Shown here one piece after another: positions 25,646 through 35,204 of a stretch of DNA of 64,000 bases. How positions within the stretch are numbered: the stretch's first letter is position 1; each line of letters begins with the position of its first letter. The position numbers were made by a program, and so were the translations under genes. Below the pieces are notes generated by a model. It was not told the DNA's origin and ran no database searches. It saw only the letters and a list, made by a program, of their open reading frames with translations. The DNA is from Rhodanobacter sp. B05 (GTDB lineage Bacteria; Pseudomonadota; Gammaproteobacteria; Xanthomonadales; Rhodanobacteraceae), in the NCBI RefSeq assembly GCF_002001085.1, contig NZ_MUNU01000015.1, forward strand, positions 404,847 through 468,846, read 5' to 3'.

Positions 25646-27478
25646 TCAGCGTAGCCCTTCCCGCAACCGCTCGCGCAAGCCGCCCTGGCGCCGGATCGGT
25701 CGGTGCAGGGCTGCGCGCAGCGATGCCTCGCTGCACCACAGTTCGGCCCGCTGGCGGGCGCGCGAAACGCCGGTGTAGACCAGTTCGCGACAGAGCAGTC
25801 GGTTGTCCGCATCCGGCGGCAGCACCACGGCGACGTCGTGGTATTCCGAACCCTGGCTGCGGTGGATGGTGATGGCCCAGGCCGTTTCGTGGGCGGGCAG
25901 GGCGCGTGGCGAGTAGCTGCGCAGGCCGCTGTTGCCGTCGCGGTCACTGACCTCGAACCACACGCGCAGGCCTTGCGCACCTTGCAATGCGATGCCGACG
26001 TCGCCGTTGAACAGGCCGCGGGCGTAGTCGTTTCGGGTCACGATCACCGGACGGCCGTGGTACCAGGCCTGGCGAGGGTCGAGTTCGAAGCGGGCAGCGA
26101 GTCGACGCGTGAACAAGGCGTTGATGCCCTGCGCACCGAACGGGCCATCGCGCAGCGCGCACAGGATCTGGCCTTGGCGCAGTTGCGACAATGCCTGCGC
26201 TGCTTCGGCGCCGGGCTTGAACAGTGGCTGCAGCACGGCGGCGTGATCCGCGATCCACTGGTCGACGCAGCGCTGCAGTTGCCGCGGGTCGGCACAATCG
26301 CGCCATCGCAGCTCGCCATCGGCGCGTTCGCCAAGCAGGCGGTCGAGCCAGGCCGGGTCAGGCGCATCGCGCAGCGCGTCGATGCCGTGCTGCAGGCCGC
26401 TGCCGGCACGCCAGCTGTGGAACAGGGTGATCACCTGGCCCGCCAGTGGCGGGTTGTCCTCGCCAGTTGCTGGCGCCTGTGGCAGTAACGGCGCGAGCCG
26501 GCTGGCCAGCGCCGGCGGCATCAGGTTGCCCGGCGCACCGGCGACGATATCGGCCAGTACCGAGCCGGCGTCGACCGAAGCGAGCTGGCCAGGATCGCCG
26601 AGCAGGATCAGCACGGTTTCGGGGCGCAGCGCATCGAGCAGCTGCCGCATCATCGCCAGGTCCACCATCGAGGCTTCGTCGACCACCACGATGTCGGCCG
26701 CCAGCGGATGCCGTGCGTCGTGGCCAAAGCCGTTGTCGCGTGGCTGGTAACCGAGCAGGCGATGCAGCGTGCGCGCATCGGCATGCGGAATGTGTTGCAG
26801 CAGGGCAGAGAAATCCGCCACGCCCTGCAACTCCGCCTTGCCGCGGGCGATTGCCTGGGCCAGTCGCTGCGCGGCCTTGCCGGTGGGTGCGGCCAGCGCG
26901 ATCGACGGTTGCGCGGGCAGGCCGCAGGCTTCGGCGTGACGCAGCAGCATCAGCAGCATGCGCACCACGGTGGTGGTCTTGCCGGTGCCCGGGCCGCCGG
27001 TGAGCACGAACAGGCGCGCGCCCGGCACGGCGGCCACGGCGGCCCGTTGCCAGGTCGTCGGGCCCGCCGGCATGCCGGCGAACAGTGCATCGAGATCGGC
27101 AACCAGCATGTTGGTGGAAATCGGAAGGCGCCGATCCGCACAGCGTTGCAGGATCGCCGTGGCCAGGCTCGCCTCGTGTTGCCAGTTGCGCCACAGGTAG
27201 AAGCGCTGCCGCGCGTCCAGCACGAATGGCGCGAACGTCGAGCCGTCGCCGACCCAGGCGTGCCGGCGCAGCGCATCCAGGGCGTCGACGTCGAAGCCGG
27301 GATCGGCCCCGGGGTCGTCCAGCGAGGCGCAGGCGTGACCGTGGCCTTCGGCCCGGCTGGCCGCACGCACCGCGGCAGCCAGCAGCGCCGATCCGGTGCG
27401 GACGTGCACCCAATGCGCCAGTTGCTGGTCGATGGCCCGTTCGTCGGAGCCGGCGAAAACTGCGGGATGCACGTTCAT
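25646..27478 (-). CDS. recD: Exodeoxyribonuclease V alpha subunit RecD
   Basis: This 610-aa SF1 helicase is the 5'-3' motor of RecBCD. Walker A is LTGGPGTGKTTTVVRML (about residues 179-195), motif Ia is SIALAAPTGKAAQRLAQA, the DEAS box is VVDEASMVDLAMM and the last motif is TIHRSQGSEYHDVAVVLP. The start ATG overlaps the recB stop by 4 bases. It is the distal gene of recC-recB-recD and converges on fimT. Confidence 0.95.
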   Translation of the reverse strand: MNVHPAVFAGSDERAIDQQLAHWVHVRTGSALLAAAVRAASRAEGHGHACASLDDPGADPGFDVDALDALRRHAWVGDGSTFAPFVLDARQRFYLWRNWQHEASLATAILQRCADRRLPISTNMLVADLDALFAGMPAGPTTWQRAAVAAVPGARLFVLTGGPGTGKTTTVVRMLLMLLRHAEACGLPAQPSIALAAPTGKAAQRLAQAIARGKAELQGVADFSALLQHIPHADARTLHRLLGYQPRDNGFGHDARHPLAADIVVVDEASMVDLAMMRQLLDALRPETVLILLGDPGQLASVDAGSVLADIVAGAPGNLMPPALASRLAPLLPQAPATGEDNPPLAGQVITLFHSWRAGSGLQHGIDALRDAPDPAWLDRLLGERADGELRWRDCADPRQLQRCVDQWIADHAAVLQPLFKPGAEAAQALSQLRQGQILCALRDGPFGAQGINALFTRRLAARFELDPRQAWYHGRPVIVTRNDYARGLFNGDVGIALQGAQGLRVWFEVSDRDGNSGLRSYSPRALPAHETAWAITIHRSQGSEYHDVAVVLPPDADNRLLCRELVYTGVSRARQRAELWCSEASLRAALHRPIRRQGGLRERLREGLR

Positions 27479-30400
27479 GCGGCAGCCTCCTGCATGCCGG
27501 CGAAGGCGTCATCGAGCGCCTCGACCAGGCCGGGTGGCCATTGCTTGCGCCACACGCCGAGGCCCGCGTCGAGGCCGAGCGCGCGCACGAACAGATAGCG
27601 ACTGTCGCCAAGATGGCATTCAGCCGTATAGCCGTCCATACGCTGACGCAGGTAGCGATGCAGGGCGACGGTGTAGATCAATGCCTGCAGCGGGTAGTGA
27701 TGTTCGACCATCGCCGCGTCCAGCGCGGTGCCACGGTAGTCGTCGAGACGTGGGCCGAGCCAGTTGGTCTTGTAGTCGAGCACGTGGAAGCGGCCCTCCC
27801 ACGTCAGGATCAGGTCGGCAAAGCCGGTGAGCATGCCGTTGAGGGTTGCCGTGTCCAGGCTGGACGGAATCGCCTCGCCGCAGCCGTGGGCGATGCAGAG
27901 CGAGCGCAACCGCGCCAGCGAAACCTGCTGCACGGGGAACTGGAATTCGAACTCGACGATGCGCTGGTCCGGGGCGAGGTCGCCCAGGCGCAGCCCGTCA
28001 CCCAGATCGGCCTGGCGTGCGCGGTCCACCATCCGGCCGACCCGCTCCAGCGCCTCGTCCGCTTCCATCGCGTCGCTGCGCAGCGCCTGGGCGGTGAGCT
28101 CGTGGCGCAACAACTGGCGCTGGTCGGGCCACAACGGACCGGGCCGGGCCAGTTCGAACAGCTTGTGCACGGCATCGCCGAAGCGCGGGCCGCGCAGCGG
28201 GTACAGCGCGAGCAGGCGCGCGTCTTCGATCGCCACCTCGACGTCGGGCGGTGGTTGTTCCTGTGTGGGTTCGTCGATGTCGTCGCTGATGTCCACGGTG
28301 GCGGCCGCCGCGGCATAGCGGCTCAGTCCGCTGAAGCTGTGCAGCCACTGGAACGGGCGCGGGCGCGGCAAGGGTGCCTGCGTGGCGCGCGGGGAGGGGA
28401 GCTCGCCCGGCGATTGGTAGCTGATGCCTTCGTGGGCAAACGGTGGTGCAGTGCGGATGCCACCGAGCTTTGATGCGAGTGCATCGAGCGAGGATTCGTC
28501 GTTGGCAAGTTCGAGGCTGCGCTGGGCCTGGACGATCAGCAGGTCGATGGCGGCGCGGTTCCATGCCTGGTCGTCGTTGTCCGGCAGCGGGCCGCGATCT
28601 ACCCAGTACACATGCAGGCCGTGCACGGCACGGGTCATCGCCACGTAGAGCAGGCGCAGACGCTCCTGCAGATCCTCATGGAAGTGCCGGCCGCGATGGG
28701 CGGTGAAATCCGTCGAACCGAGGTCGATGCAACGATGGCCGGTCGCGTCGTGATAGCGCAGCAGCTCGGGCGCGTATTTCCCGTCGCTGGTGCGGATGCG
28801 CCAGGCCAGCGGCAGGAACACGATCGGGAATTCCAGTCCCTTGCTGGCGTGGATGGTCAGCAGCTGGACGCGCCGCGCATCGCTTTCGATGCGCAACTGG
28901 CGTTCGTCGGCGGCTTCGATATCGCCATCGCTGCCCTCCAGGCGCATCTCGCGCAGCCACGCATGCAGGCCGTCGAGGCCTTGCTGCATGCTTTCCTGTT
29001 CGGCCAGCAGCTCGCCCAGATGGCGCAGATCGGTAAGCAGGCGCTCGCCTTCGGGCAGCGCCAGCAGCGCGGTGGCTCGTGCAGCCAGCACGGCTTCGAT
29101 CAGTGCCAGCACGCCGCGTTGGCGCACCAGCGCGCGCCAGGCCTCGAAGCGTTCCAGTTGCTGTTCGAACGCGTCGGGATGTTCCTGCCAGTCGGTGAAT
29201 TGTGCCAGCGTGACGCCGAGCAGGCGGGTCGCGAGCGCACCGCGAACGGCCTGGTCGTCGTCCGGATGCAGGACAGCGGACAGCAGCAGTTCCAGCTCGG
29301 CGGCCAGCCCACCTGAAAAAATGTTGCCGCGCCCGCTGCCGACGCAGGGAACGCCGCGAGCCACCAGACGCTCGCGCAAGGCCACGATTTGCGGATTGGT
29401 CGACAGCAGGACGGCGATATCGCCGGGGCCAACGCGCGCGCCGGCGATCTCCTGGTGCGGATCGTTCAGCAGTTCGGCGATGCGATTGGCGCAATCGTCC
29501 AGCGCCAGCGATTCCAGTTCGCCCAGCGCCTTCAGCGGATTGCCGTGCCGGTCCGTGGCGCCGCCGCGGAATGGGTGGAGCACCAGGGGTTGCATCACGG
29601 CGCGATGGTCGACGGTGTACGGCTTCTCGTCGGCCTTGCCGGCCGGCGTGACTGGCTGGTAGCGAATCTGCGGGTGTTCGAAGCCGCCATCGACATGGCC
29701 GTACCAGGCGTTCAGTGCGCTGACCAGCGCGCGGCTGGAACGATGGTTGGTGCCCAGCGAGTAGCGATGGTCGGCCTGTTCGGCGGCGCGCAGGTAGGCG
29801 GCGATGTCGCCGCCGCGGAAGCTGTAGATGGCCTGCTTCGGGTCGCCGATCATCACCAGGCTGCCGCGCCCGCGATAGATGCGATCGAAGATCGCGAACT
29901 GGCGCTGATCGGTGTCCTGGAACTCGTCGATCAGCGCGACCGGAAACGCGTCGAACAGGCGATTGGCCAGCGTGTCGCTTGCCTTTGCACCGCACAGGCG
30001 TTCGTGCACCGTATCGATCAGCATCGAGAAGGTGAGTACATGGCGCTGGCGCGCGCGTCGCGGGATTTCCTCGCGACAGAAACGGGCGGCATCGGCGAGC
30101 ACGGCGCCGCGAGTGAAGACGTCGCGCAGGCCGAGCAGCGGGCGCAGTGTCTGCAAGGCAAGGATCAATGGATGGGTGGAGAGTTCGCCCGTGTGCGCAG
30201 TTGATTCCTGGGCAGCGAGTTTTTCGGGTTCGAAGACCTCGGACAGCGACGTGGCCAGTTGCGCCTCGTCGTCCTCGCGCAAGGCCGTGACGATTTCCGA
30301 CAGTCGGCTGCGCAGGGCGGCATTGCTGCGCTTGTACAGCGCGGCGTCGTCGACCAGTCGCTGCAGTCCGGCGACGTTTTCCGGCAACTTCAATGTCGCA

Positions 30401-31059
30401 ACTTGCCGCTCAAGCTCGACCAGCCCGCCCGACTCGATCCGCGCATCGGTGTTGTTGCCGAGACCGCCCAGATCGCGCAGCAGGCCTTCCGGGCCGTCTT
30501 TCAGCAGCAGCTCGGCTTCGCGCGGATCGACCGCGCCGGCGAGGTAGCGGCGGCGCCAGAAGTCCTCCACGCATTCGCGCTGCAACTGCGATTCGTCGAA
30601 CAGCTTGTCGCTGGCGAAGGTGGCGCCGCTCTCCAGCGGGTAGTCGCGCTGGATGCGCTGGCAGAACGCGTGGATGGTCGATACCGGGGCGCGATCGAGG
30701 TCGGTGCGCGCCAGCTGGATCCGGCGCAGGGCCTGCCGCGTCTGTTCCTCGTTGGTGCACAACGCGGCGAGCCAGGCCTGCAGCGGGTCGTCGCTGACCG
30801 CGTCGAGCGCACCGGATTCGAGCAGGTGTTCGGCTTCGACCAGACGCCGGCGCAGACGCTCGCGCAGTTCCTGCGCAGCGGCGTCGGTGAACGTGGCCAC
30901 CAGGATCTTCTCCACCGGCAAATCACGTTCGAGCAGCAGGCGCAGATAGATCACCCCGATGTTCCAGGTCTTGCCGGTGCCGGCACTGGCTTCGATCAGG
31001 ATGCGTCCGTCCAGGGGCATCCGGCGCCAGTCGAGGATGGGCAGGGTGGTGGCCGTCAT
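27475..31059 (-). CDS. recB: Exodeoxyribonuclease V beta subunit RecB
   Basis: This 1,194-aa protein has UvrD-type SF1 helicase motifs in its N-terminal two thirds: Walker A EASAGTGKTWNIGVIY at about 19-34, then LIDEFQDTDQRQFAIFDRIY and LTIHASKGLEFPIVFLPL. A RecB-type nuclease domain closes it (GFADLILTWEGRFHVLDYKT, with the D and DYK active-site residues). It forms the 3'-5' motor and nuclease of RecBCD, which repairs double-strand breaks and degrades linear phage DNA. Overlaps of 4 bases with recC and recD show tight coupling. Confidence 0.96.
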   Translation of the reverse strand: MTATTLPILDWRRMPLDGRILIEASAGTGKTWNIGVIYLRLLLERDLPVEKILVATFTDAAAQELRERLRRRLVEAEHLLESGALDAVSDDPLQAWLAALCTNEEQTRQALRRIQLARTDLDRAPVSTIHAFCQRIQRDYPLESGATFASDKLFDESQLQRECVEDFWRRRYLAGAVDPREAELLLKDGPEGLLRDLGGLGNNTDARIESGGLVELERQVATLKLPENVAGLQRLVDDAALYKRSNAALRSRLSEIVTALREDDEAQLATSLSEVFEPEKLAAQESTAHTGELSTHPLILALQTLRPLLGLRDVFTRGAVLADAARFCREEIPRRARQRHVLTFSMLIDTVHERLCGAKASDTLANRLFDAFPVALIDEFQDTDQRQFAIFDRIYRGRGSLVMIGDPKQAIYSFRGGDIAAYLRAAEQADHRYSLGTNHRSSRALVSALNAWYGHVDGGFEHPQIRYQPVTPAGKADEKPYTVDHRAVMQPLVLHPFRGGATDRHGNPLKALGELESLALDDCANRIAELLNDPHQEIAGARVGPGDIAVLLSTNPQIVALRERLVARGVPCVGSGRGNIFSGGLAAELELLLSAVLHPDDDQAVRGALATRLLGVTLAQFTDWQEHPDAFEQQLERFEAWRALVRQRGVLALIEAVLAARATALLALPEGERLLTDLRHLGELLAEQESMQQGLDGLHAWLREMRLEGSDGDIEAADERQLRIESDARRVQLLTIHASKGLEFPIVFLPLAWRIRTSDGKYAPELLRYHDATGHRCIDLGSTDFTAHRGRHFHEDLQERLRLLYVAMTRAVHGLHVYWVDRGPLPDNDDQAWNRAAIDLLIVQAQRSLELANDESSLDALASKLGGIRTAPPFAHEGISYQSPGELPSPRATQAPLPRPRPFQWLHSFSGLSRYAAAAATVDISDDIDEPTQEQPPPDVEVAIEDARLLALYPLRGPRFGDAVHKLFELARPGPLWPDQRQLLRHELTAQALRSDAMEADEALERVGRMVDRARQADLGDGLRLGDLAPDQRIVEFEFQFPVQQVSLARLRSLCIAHGCGEAIPSSLDTATLNGMLTGFADLILTWEGRFHVLDYKTNWLGPRLDDYRGTALDAAMVEHHYPLQALIYTVALHRYLRQRMDGYTAECHLGDSRYLFVRALGLDAGLGVWRKQWPPGLVEALDDAFAGMQEAAA

Positions 31060-34000
31060 GGGGTGTCCGTCGACTCGGGTTTCAGCAGGGTTTCATGCAT
31101 GGGGTCGAGCACATGGCAGATGGTTTCGGTGGCGGCGACGAAGGCGTGGTGGGCGCTGCTGGCGGGGTCGAACAGATCCAGTCCGCGGGTCAGCAAGGCC
31201 GCATAGCCCGGTGCGTAGTCGCGTTCGCCCATCTGGTTGTGGCCGTCGCCTTCCCACGCCGACCTGGCCTTTTGCAGGCGATCGTCCGGCCTGGCAAGCG
31301 CCCAGGCCAGCGCGGTTTTCGGAAAGAACAGCAGCGGCTGCTGTTCGCCACGGCGGCATGCCTCGATCAGGCTGCGCAGGCCGTGCCGCAGTTGTTCTTC
31401 CGGCTGCGCATGGATGACTTCCAGCAAGCCGGCGCGGCGCACCGGCTGGGTTCTGGTGCCCGGTTCGAGATAGTCGCCCTGCACGATGCCAGGCTGGCTC
31501 AGCTGCAGCGCGGCCCAATCGATGTGGTAGTCGAGCAGGTCTTTCAGCCCGGCCATCCGCGCGGCTTGCACGTCGAACAGCAGCGGGGCGCCGGTGGCGC
31601 CGCGAAAGACCCGCTCCACGGTGCCGGTCAGACGCAGGCCGTCGCCGAGATCGAGGTCGATCGCCTGCGGCAGACGCTGCGCACGCTCGTCGGCAAACAG
31701 GCCGCGCGCGCCGTCGAGCAGGGGCTGCAGTTGATCGCGCAGATCGTCCCAGCTGCGTTCGCCGATGGCGCCGCCCGCGAGCATGCCCGAACGTGCCAGC
31801 CAGGCCGGCGGCTGTGTCGGGAACGTGCGGGTGCCGGCAGCGAGCGCCTCGAACAGCAACTGCCGGTCGATGCGCTCGATGCGGGCAAGACCGGTTTCCA
31901 GCGGCTCGCGATCGGGCCAGCCGGTGTCGTCGAGTGCCTGCAGGCTGATGCCGTGGCCGCGCAGCAGGGCGGCCCGGGTCGGGTCGCGCCAGAAGCGGCG
32001 CAGGCCGTCCAGCGAGATTTCGCCGGCGGCGGTGAAGGGTGTGGCGGCGTGGATGTCGAGGAAGTGTGGTTGGGCCCGACTGGACGGCGTGGCCACGAAC
32101 GCGGGGTCGTAGGAGAACAACCGCGGATCATGCCGTGGCTGACCCGCGGCATCGCGTTCGTAGTAGCGCGCATCGAACGGCTGCAGCGGATGGCGGACCA
32201 GCCAGGGCCGATCAGCCTGGTCGTCACCGGCGATGCCGTGTTGCTCGTCGAGGAACTGCAGCAACTCGGCCAGCGGTGCGGCGGGGTTGCGTGGCTTGCC
32301 GTCGCGCACGCCTTCGCCGATGTAGCTGACATGCAGCACCTCGCGCGCTGACATCAGCGCCTCGAGGAACAGATAGCGATCCTCGTTGCGCGTGTCGCGA
32401 TCGCCGTGGCGCGGCTGGCTGAGGATGCGATTGATGCCGGCATCCTGGCCCGCGCGCGGAAACTCGCCCTCGTTCATGCCGAGCAGGCAGACCACCTGAA
32501 ACGGAATCGAACGCTGTGGCACCAGCCCGCAGAACGTCACCCCGCCGAGCAGGAAGGGCTGCCGTTCCGGCACCGCGCCGAGTGCGCCGAGCAAGGCTTC
32601 GCGCACCACGCCCCACGGCAGGGTCGCGACCAGGCCGGTCTCCGCGGCCTGGTTGCCGAGGTCGGCGACGAGTCGACGCAAGGCATCGAGTGCGTGGTTC
32701 TCCGCCTCGTCGCGCGGGTCGGCGAGGAACAGGGCATCGATCAACTGCAGCAGCCATTCGCTCCAGCCGGCCAGCGGACGCTCGCCGGCGAACGCGGCGC
32801 GTGCGCGGCGCAGCTCGCCGAGCAGGCGATCGAGCTGGCCCAGCGCCTCAATTGCGCCGCCGGAAACGCCCTTGAGCGGCAGGATGTCGTCGAGCAGTCG
32901 ATCCCCGCCATCGTCGCCGACGATCAGGCCGGCATACATGCGGTCGAGGCCGAACTGCCAGCTGTTCGCGTCGATGGCTTCGGCGCCGGCCTCGGCCTTC
33001 ATCGTCGCGTCGAGCCCCCACGCGACCCGGGCGCGACGCAGCCAGGATTCCAGCGCATCGCGGGCAGCGTCGTCGATCGCGAAGCGGCGCGCCAGCGCGG
33101 GCACGTCGAGCAGGTCGAGCACTTCGCTGACCGTGAAGCGGCTCTCGGCCAGGTCCAGCACCTGGGCGAATGCGCCCAGCAGCGGATGCATGCGCGCCAT
33201 GCCGACATCGGCCAGGTGCCAGGGGATGTGTGCGGGCTCATCGCGATACTTTGCCGGTTCGCCGAAGACCGCGGCCAGGTAGGGAGCGTAGGCACTGATG
33301 TCCGGCGCCATCACCACAATGTCGCGATGCTGCAGGTCGGGATCGTCGGCGAGGCAACGCAGCAGGGCGTTCTTCAGCACTTCCAGTTCGCGCAAGCGCG
33401 TGTGGCAGGCGTGTACACGCAGGCTGCCGTCATGACGCAGTGCCGGCAGCAGGCCCCGCAATGTGTCGCGGTCGATCGATCGTGCGCGGATCGGCGCGCC
33501 GACGAGATCCGGCTGCAGGCAGCGGATGCTGGACTGCAGCGCAGCCAGCAACGTATCGGCATCGGCCGACGGCTCCGCCTCGTCCAGCGGGTCGCGCAAT
33601 TCGATCGCATCGCAGGCGTCCAGGGTGATGCAGAAGTCCTGCGCGATGCGGCCCAGCGCCACCAGCAGCGGATGGCCGATCTCGTAGTACAGCGCCTCCG
33701 GGTCGCCGGCCTGCTTCAGCTGGAAGCGACGGCTGCGCAAGTCCGACCAGTATTCGCGGCAGGGGTCGGGGAAGTACAGGTGCACCGGCGTGCGCTGCGC
33801 GGTGACTTGCAGGGCCTGCAGCACGTCCGGTGGCAGGTGGCTGACGCCGAACACGTGCAGGGGTGTGGGCGACGGATCGGGTTCGGCGGCCAGCGCATCG
33901 AGCAGGGCGGCGCTGCGCCGCGCCCGGTGCGGTCGCTGGATGCCGGCCTGCAGTTGCCGCCACAGCGCGGCCTGCCAGTCAGGACCGTGTGCGCCCGGCT

Positions 34001-34508
34001 GTTCCCAGGCGAGGATCCAGTCCGGTCGATAGAGCAGGTACTGGGTGTAGACGCCGGCCAGGTGCTCGGCCAGCTGGAAACGCCGGCGCGCGGCGTCGTC
34101 GCCGGCAAGATAGGCAGCGACTTCGGTGGATTTCAGTGCGGGCAGCGCCTGCAGCAGACGCCAGCGCAACAGCTCATGCCGGTAGGCGCCGCCGACCAGC
34201 GCCTCGTCGCCGAGCACGCGGCGGGCGCTGCGCTCGAACCACTGCCACGGCAGGATCATGTCGTAGTTGGCGGCGATGCCGTGTGCGCCGCCCGCGCCGC
34301 GTCGCTGCGCAAACCGACCCAGCAGCCAGCGCTGCAGCCCCGGGTGCGCAACGACCACGGTCTGCGCGACGAGTGGATTGGCCGGCCGCTGCGCTTCCAG
34401 TTGCCGGGCCAGTTCATCCGCCAGCCGCTCGGTGCGGCTGCCGCGATGGACGATCAGCTGGCCCGGGTTGTCGAGGGTCGGTGGCGGCACGGCGGAATCC
34501 GCAGACAT
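31056..34508 (-). CDS. recC: Exodeoxyribonuclease V gamma subunit RecC
   Basis: RecC recognises Chi and splits the strands for RecB and RecD. It is 1,150 aa from the ATG at 34508 (MSADSAVPPPTLDNPGQLIV). The frame stays open to 34649, but those extra residues do not look like RecC. Family blocks visible are GAHGIAANYDMILPWQWFER, DIVVMAPDISAYAPYLAAVF, IPWHLADVG and VCLLGMNEGEFPR. It is the first gene of the leftward recCBD operon. The divergent DGPF gene starts 155 bases away. Confidence 0.93.
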   Translation of the reverse strand: MSADSAVPPPTLDNPGQLIVHRGSRTERLADELARQLEAQRPANPLVAQTVVVAHPGLQRWLLGRFAQRRGAGGAHGIAANYDMILPWQWFERSARRVLGDEALVGGAYRHELLRWRLLQALPALKSTEVAAYLAGDDAARRRFQLAEHLAGVYTQYLLYRPDWILAWEQPGAHGPDWQAALWRQLQAGIQRPHRARRSAALLDALAAEPDPSPTPLHVFGVSHLPPDVLQALQVTAQRTPVHLYFPDPCREYWSDLRSRRFQLKQAGDPEALYYEIGHPLLVALGRIAQDFCITLDACDAIELRDPLDEAEPSADADTLLAALQSSIRCLQPDLVGAPIRARSIDRDTLRGLLPALRHDGSLRVHACHTRLRELEVLKNALLRCLADDPDLQHRDIVVMAPDISAYAPYLAAVFGEPAKYRDEPAHIPWHLADVGMARMHPLLGAFAQVLDLAESRFTVSEVLDLLDVPALARRFAIDDAARDALESWLRRARVAWGLDATMKAEAGAEAIDANSWQFGLDRMYAGLIVGDDGGDRLLDDILPLKGVSGGAIEALGQLDRLLGELRRARAAFAGERPLAGWSEWLLQLIDALFLADPRDEAENHALDALRRLVADLGNQAAETGLVATLPWGVVREALLGALGAVPERQPFLLGGVTFCGLVPQRSIPFQVVCLLGMNEGEFPRAGQDAGINRILSQPRHGDRDTRNEDRYLFLEALMSAREVLHVSYIGEGVRDGKPRNPAAPLAELLQFLDEQHGIAGDDQADRPWLVRHPLQPFDARYYERDAAGQPRHDPRLFSYDPAFVATPSSRAQPHFLDIHAATPFTAAGEISLDGLRRFWRDPTRAALLRGHGISLQALDDTGWPDREPLETGLARIERIDRQLLFEALAAGTRTFPTQPPAWLARSGMLAGGAIGERSWDDLRDQLQPLLDGARGLFADERAQRLPQAIDLDLGDGLRLTGTVERVFRGATGAPLLFDVQAARMAGLKDLLDYHIDWAALQLSQPGIVQGDYLEPGTRTQPVRRAGLLEVIHAQPEEQLRHGLRSLIEACRRGEQQPLLFFPKTALAWALARPDDRLQKARSAWEGDGHNQMGERDYAPGYAALLTRGLDLFDPASSAHHAFVAATETICHVLDPMHETLLKPESTDTP

Positions 34509-34576
34509 CAGGAGCCACAGCATAGCGAGCTGCGGTCGCACCACCCGAGATTTGTTCTTCACGGGTGAGCAAGTTC

Positions 34577-34603
34577 TGTCGATCCGCGCGAGGCCCGTTC
34601 GTC
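34577..34603 (+). promoter_or_regulatory. Candidate ECF42-type promoter
   Basis: TGTCGA at 34577-34582 is followed after 17 bases by CGTC at 34600-34603. The ECF42 group studied in Streptomyces venezuelae uses a TGTCGA -35 element and a CG(A/T)C -10 element, as I recall it. The site lies 60 bases before a DGPF gene, the conserved ECF42 neighbour, so it is probably the autoregulated target. Confidence 0.6.
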
Positions 34604-34663
34604 GACTGGACAGGACCGGTGCGCACTCCGGCTCCCCGCACACAAGCACCAGGAGGCACGACG

Positions 34664-35089
34664 ATGCGATGCATGGTGATAGTCAAGGCCACCGCCGATT
34701 CCGAGGCTGGCGTGATGCCTGGCGAGGAACTGCTGGCCGCGATGGGCAAGTTCAACGAGGAGCTGGTCAAGGCCGGCGTGATGCTGGCGGGCGAGGGACT
34801 CGCGCCCAGCGCGAAGGGTGCGCGGGTGCGGTTTTCCGGCAGCCAGCGCCAAGTGGTCGACGGGCCGTTCGCCGAGACCAAGGAGCTGATCGCCGGTTTC
34901 TGGCTGTGGCAGGTGCGATCGCTGGACGAGGCGATCGCCTGGGTCAGGCGTTGCCCGAACCCGATGGCGGGCGAGTCGGTCATCGAGATTCGCCCGGTAT
35001 TCGAGGCAGAGGACTTCGGCGAGGTGTTCACCCCGGAGCTGCGCGAGCAGGAAGAGCGGCTGCGCGCGCAGTTGGAAGGCAAGCGCTGA
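34664..35089 (+). CDS. DGPF/YCII-domain protein (ECF42-associated)
   Basis: This 141-aa small soluble protein carries the DGPF signature (RQVVDGPFAETKELIAGFWL, about residues 63-82) and the dimeric YciI-like fold (MRCMVIVKATADSEAG at the start). AGGAGG lies before the ATG at 34664, which decides the start; an earlier in-frame TTG/ATG region up to 34565 contains the promoter. DGPF genes almost always accompany ECF42 sigma factors and are their known regulatory target. Their biochemical role is unknown. Confidence 0.85.
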   Translation: MRCMVIVKATADSEAGVMPGEELLAAMGKFNEELVKAGVMLAGEGLAPSAKGARVRFSGSQRQVVDGPFAETKELIAGFWLWQVRSLDEAIAWVRRCPNPMAGESVIEIRPVFEAEDFGEVFTPELREQEERLRAQLEGKR

Positions 35090-35204
35090 AGGCTTCCGGT
35101 ATCGGTGGCCGCGGCGTCAGATGGTGCCGTAGCGAGCGACCGGCGCCTTCCGGCGGCAGGACAGGTCTTGCGTCGGCGTGGAGCGGGTGGTGTGATCGGG
35201 CGTC

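Noticed and set aside
32406..34568. A 720-codon open frame opposite recC
   Set aside because: Antisense shadow of recC with no independent start signal or motif.
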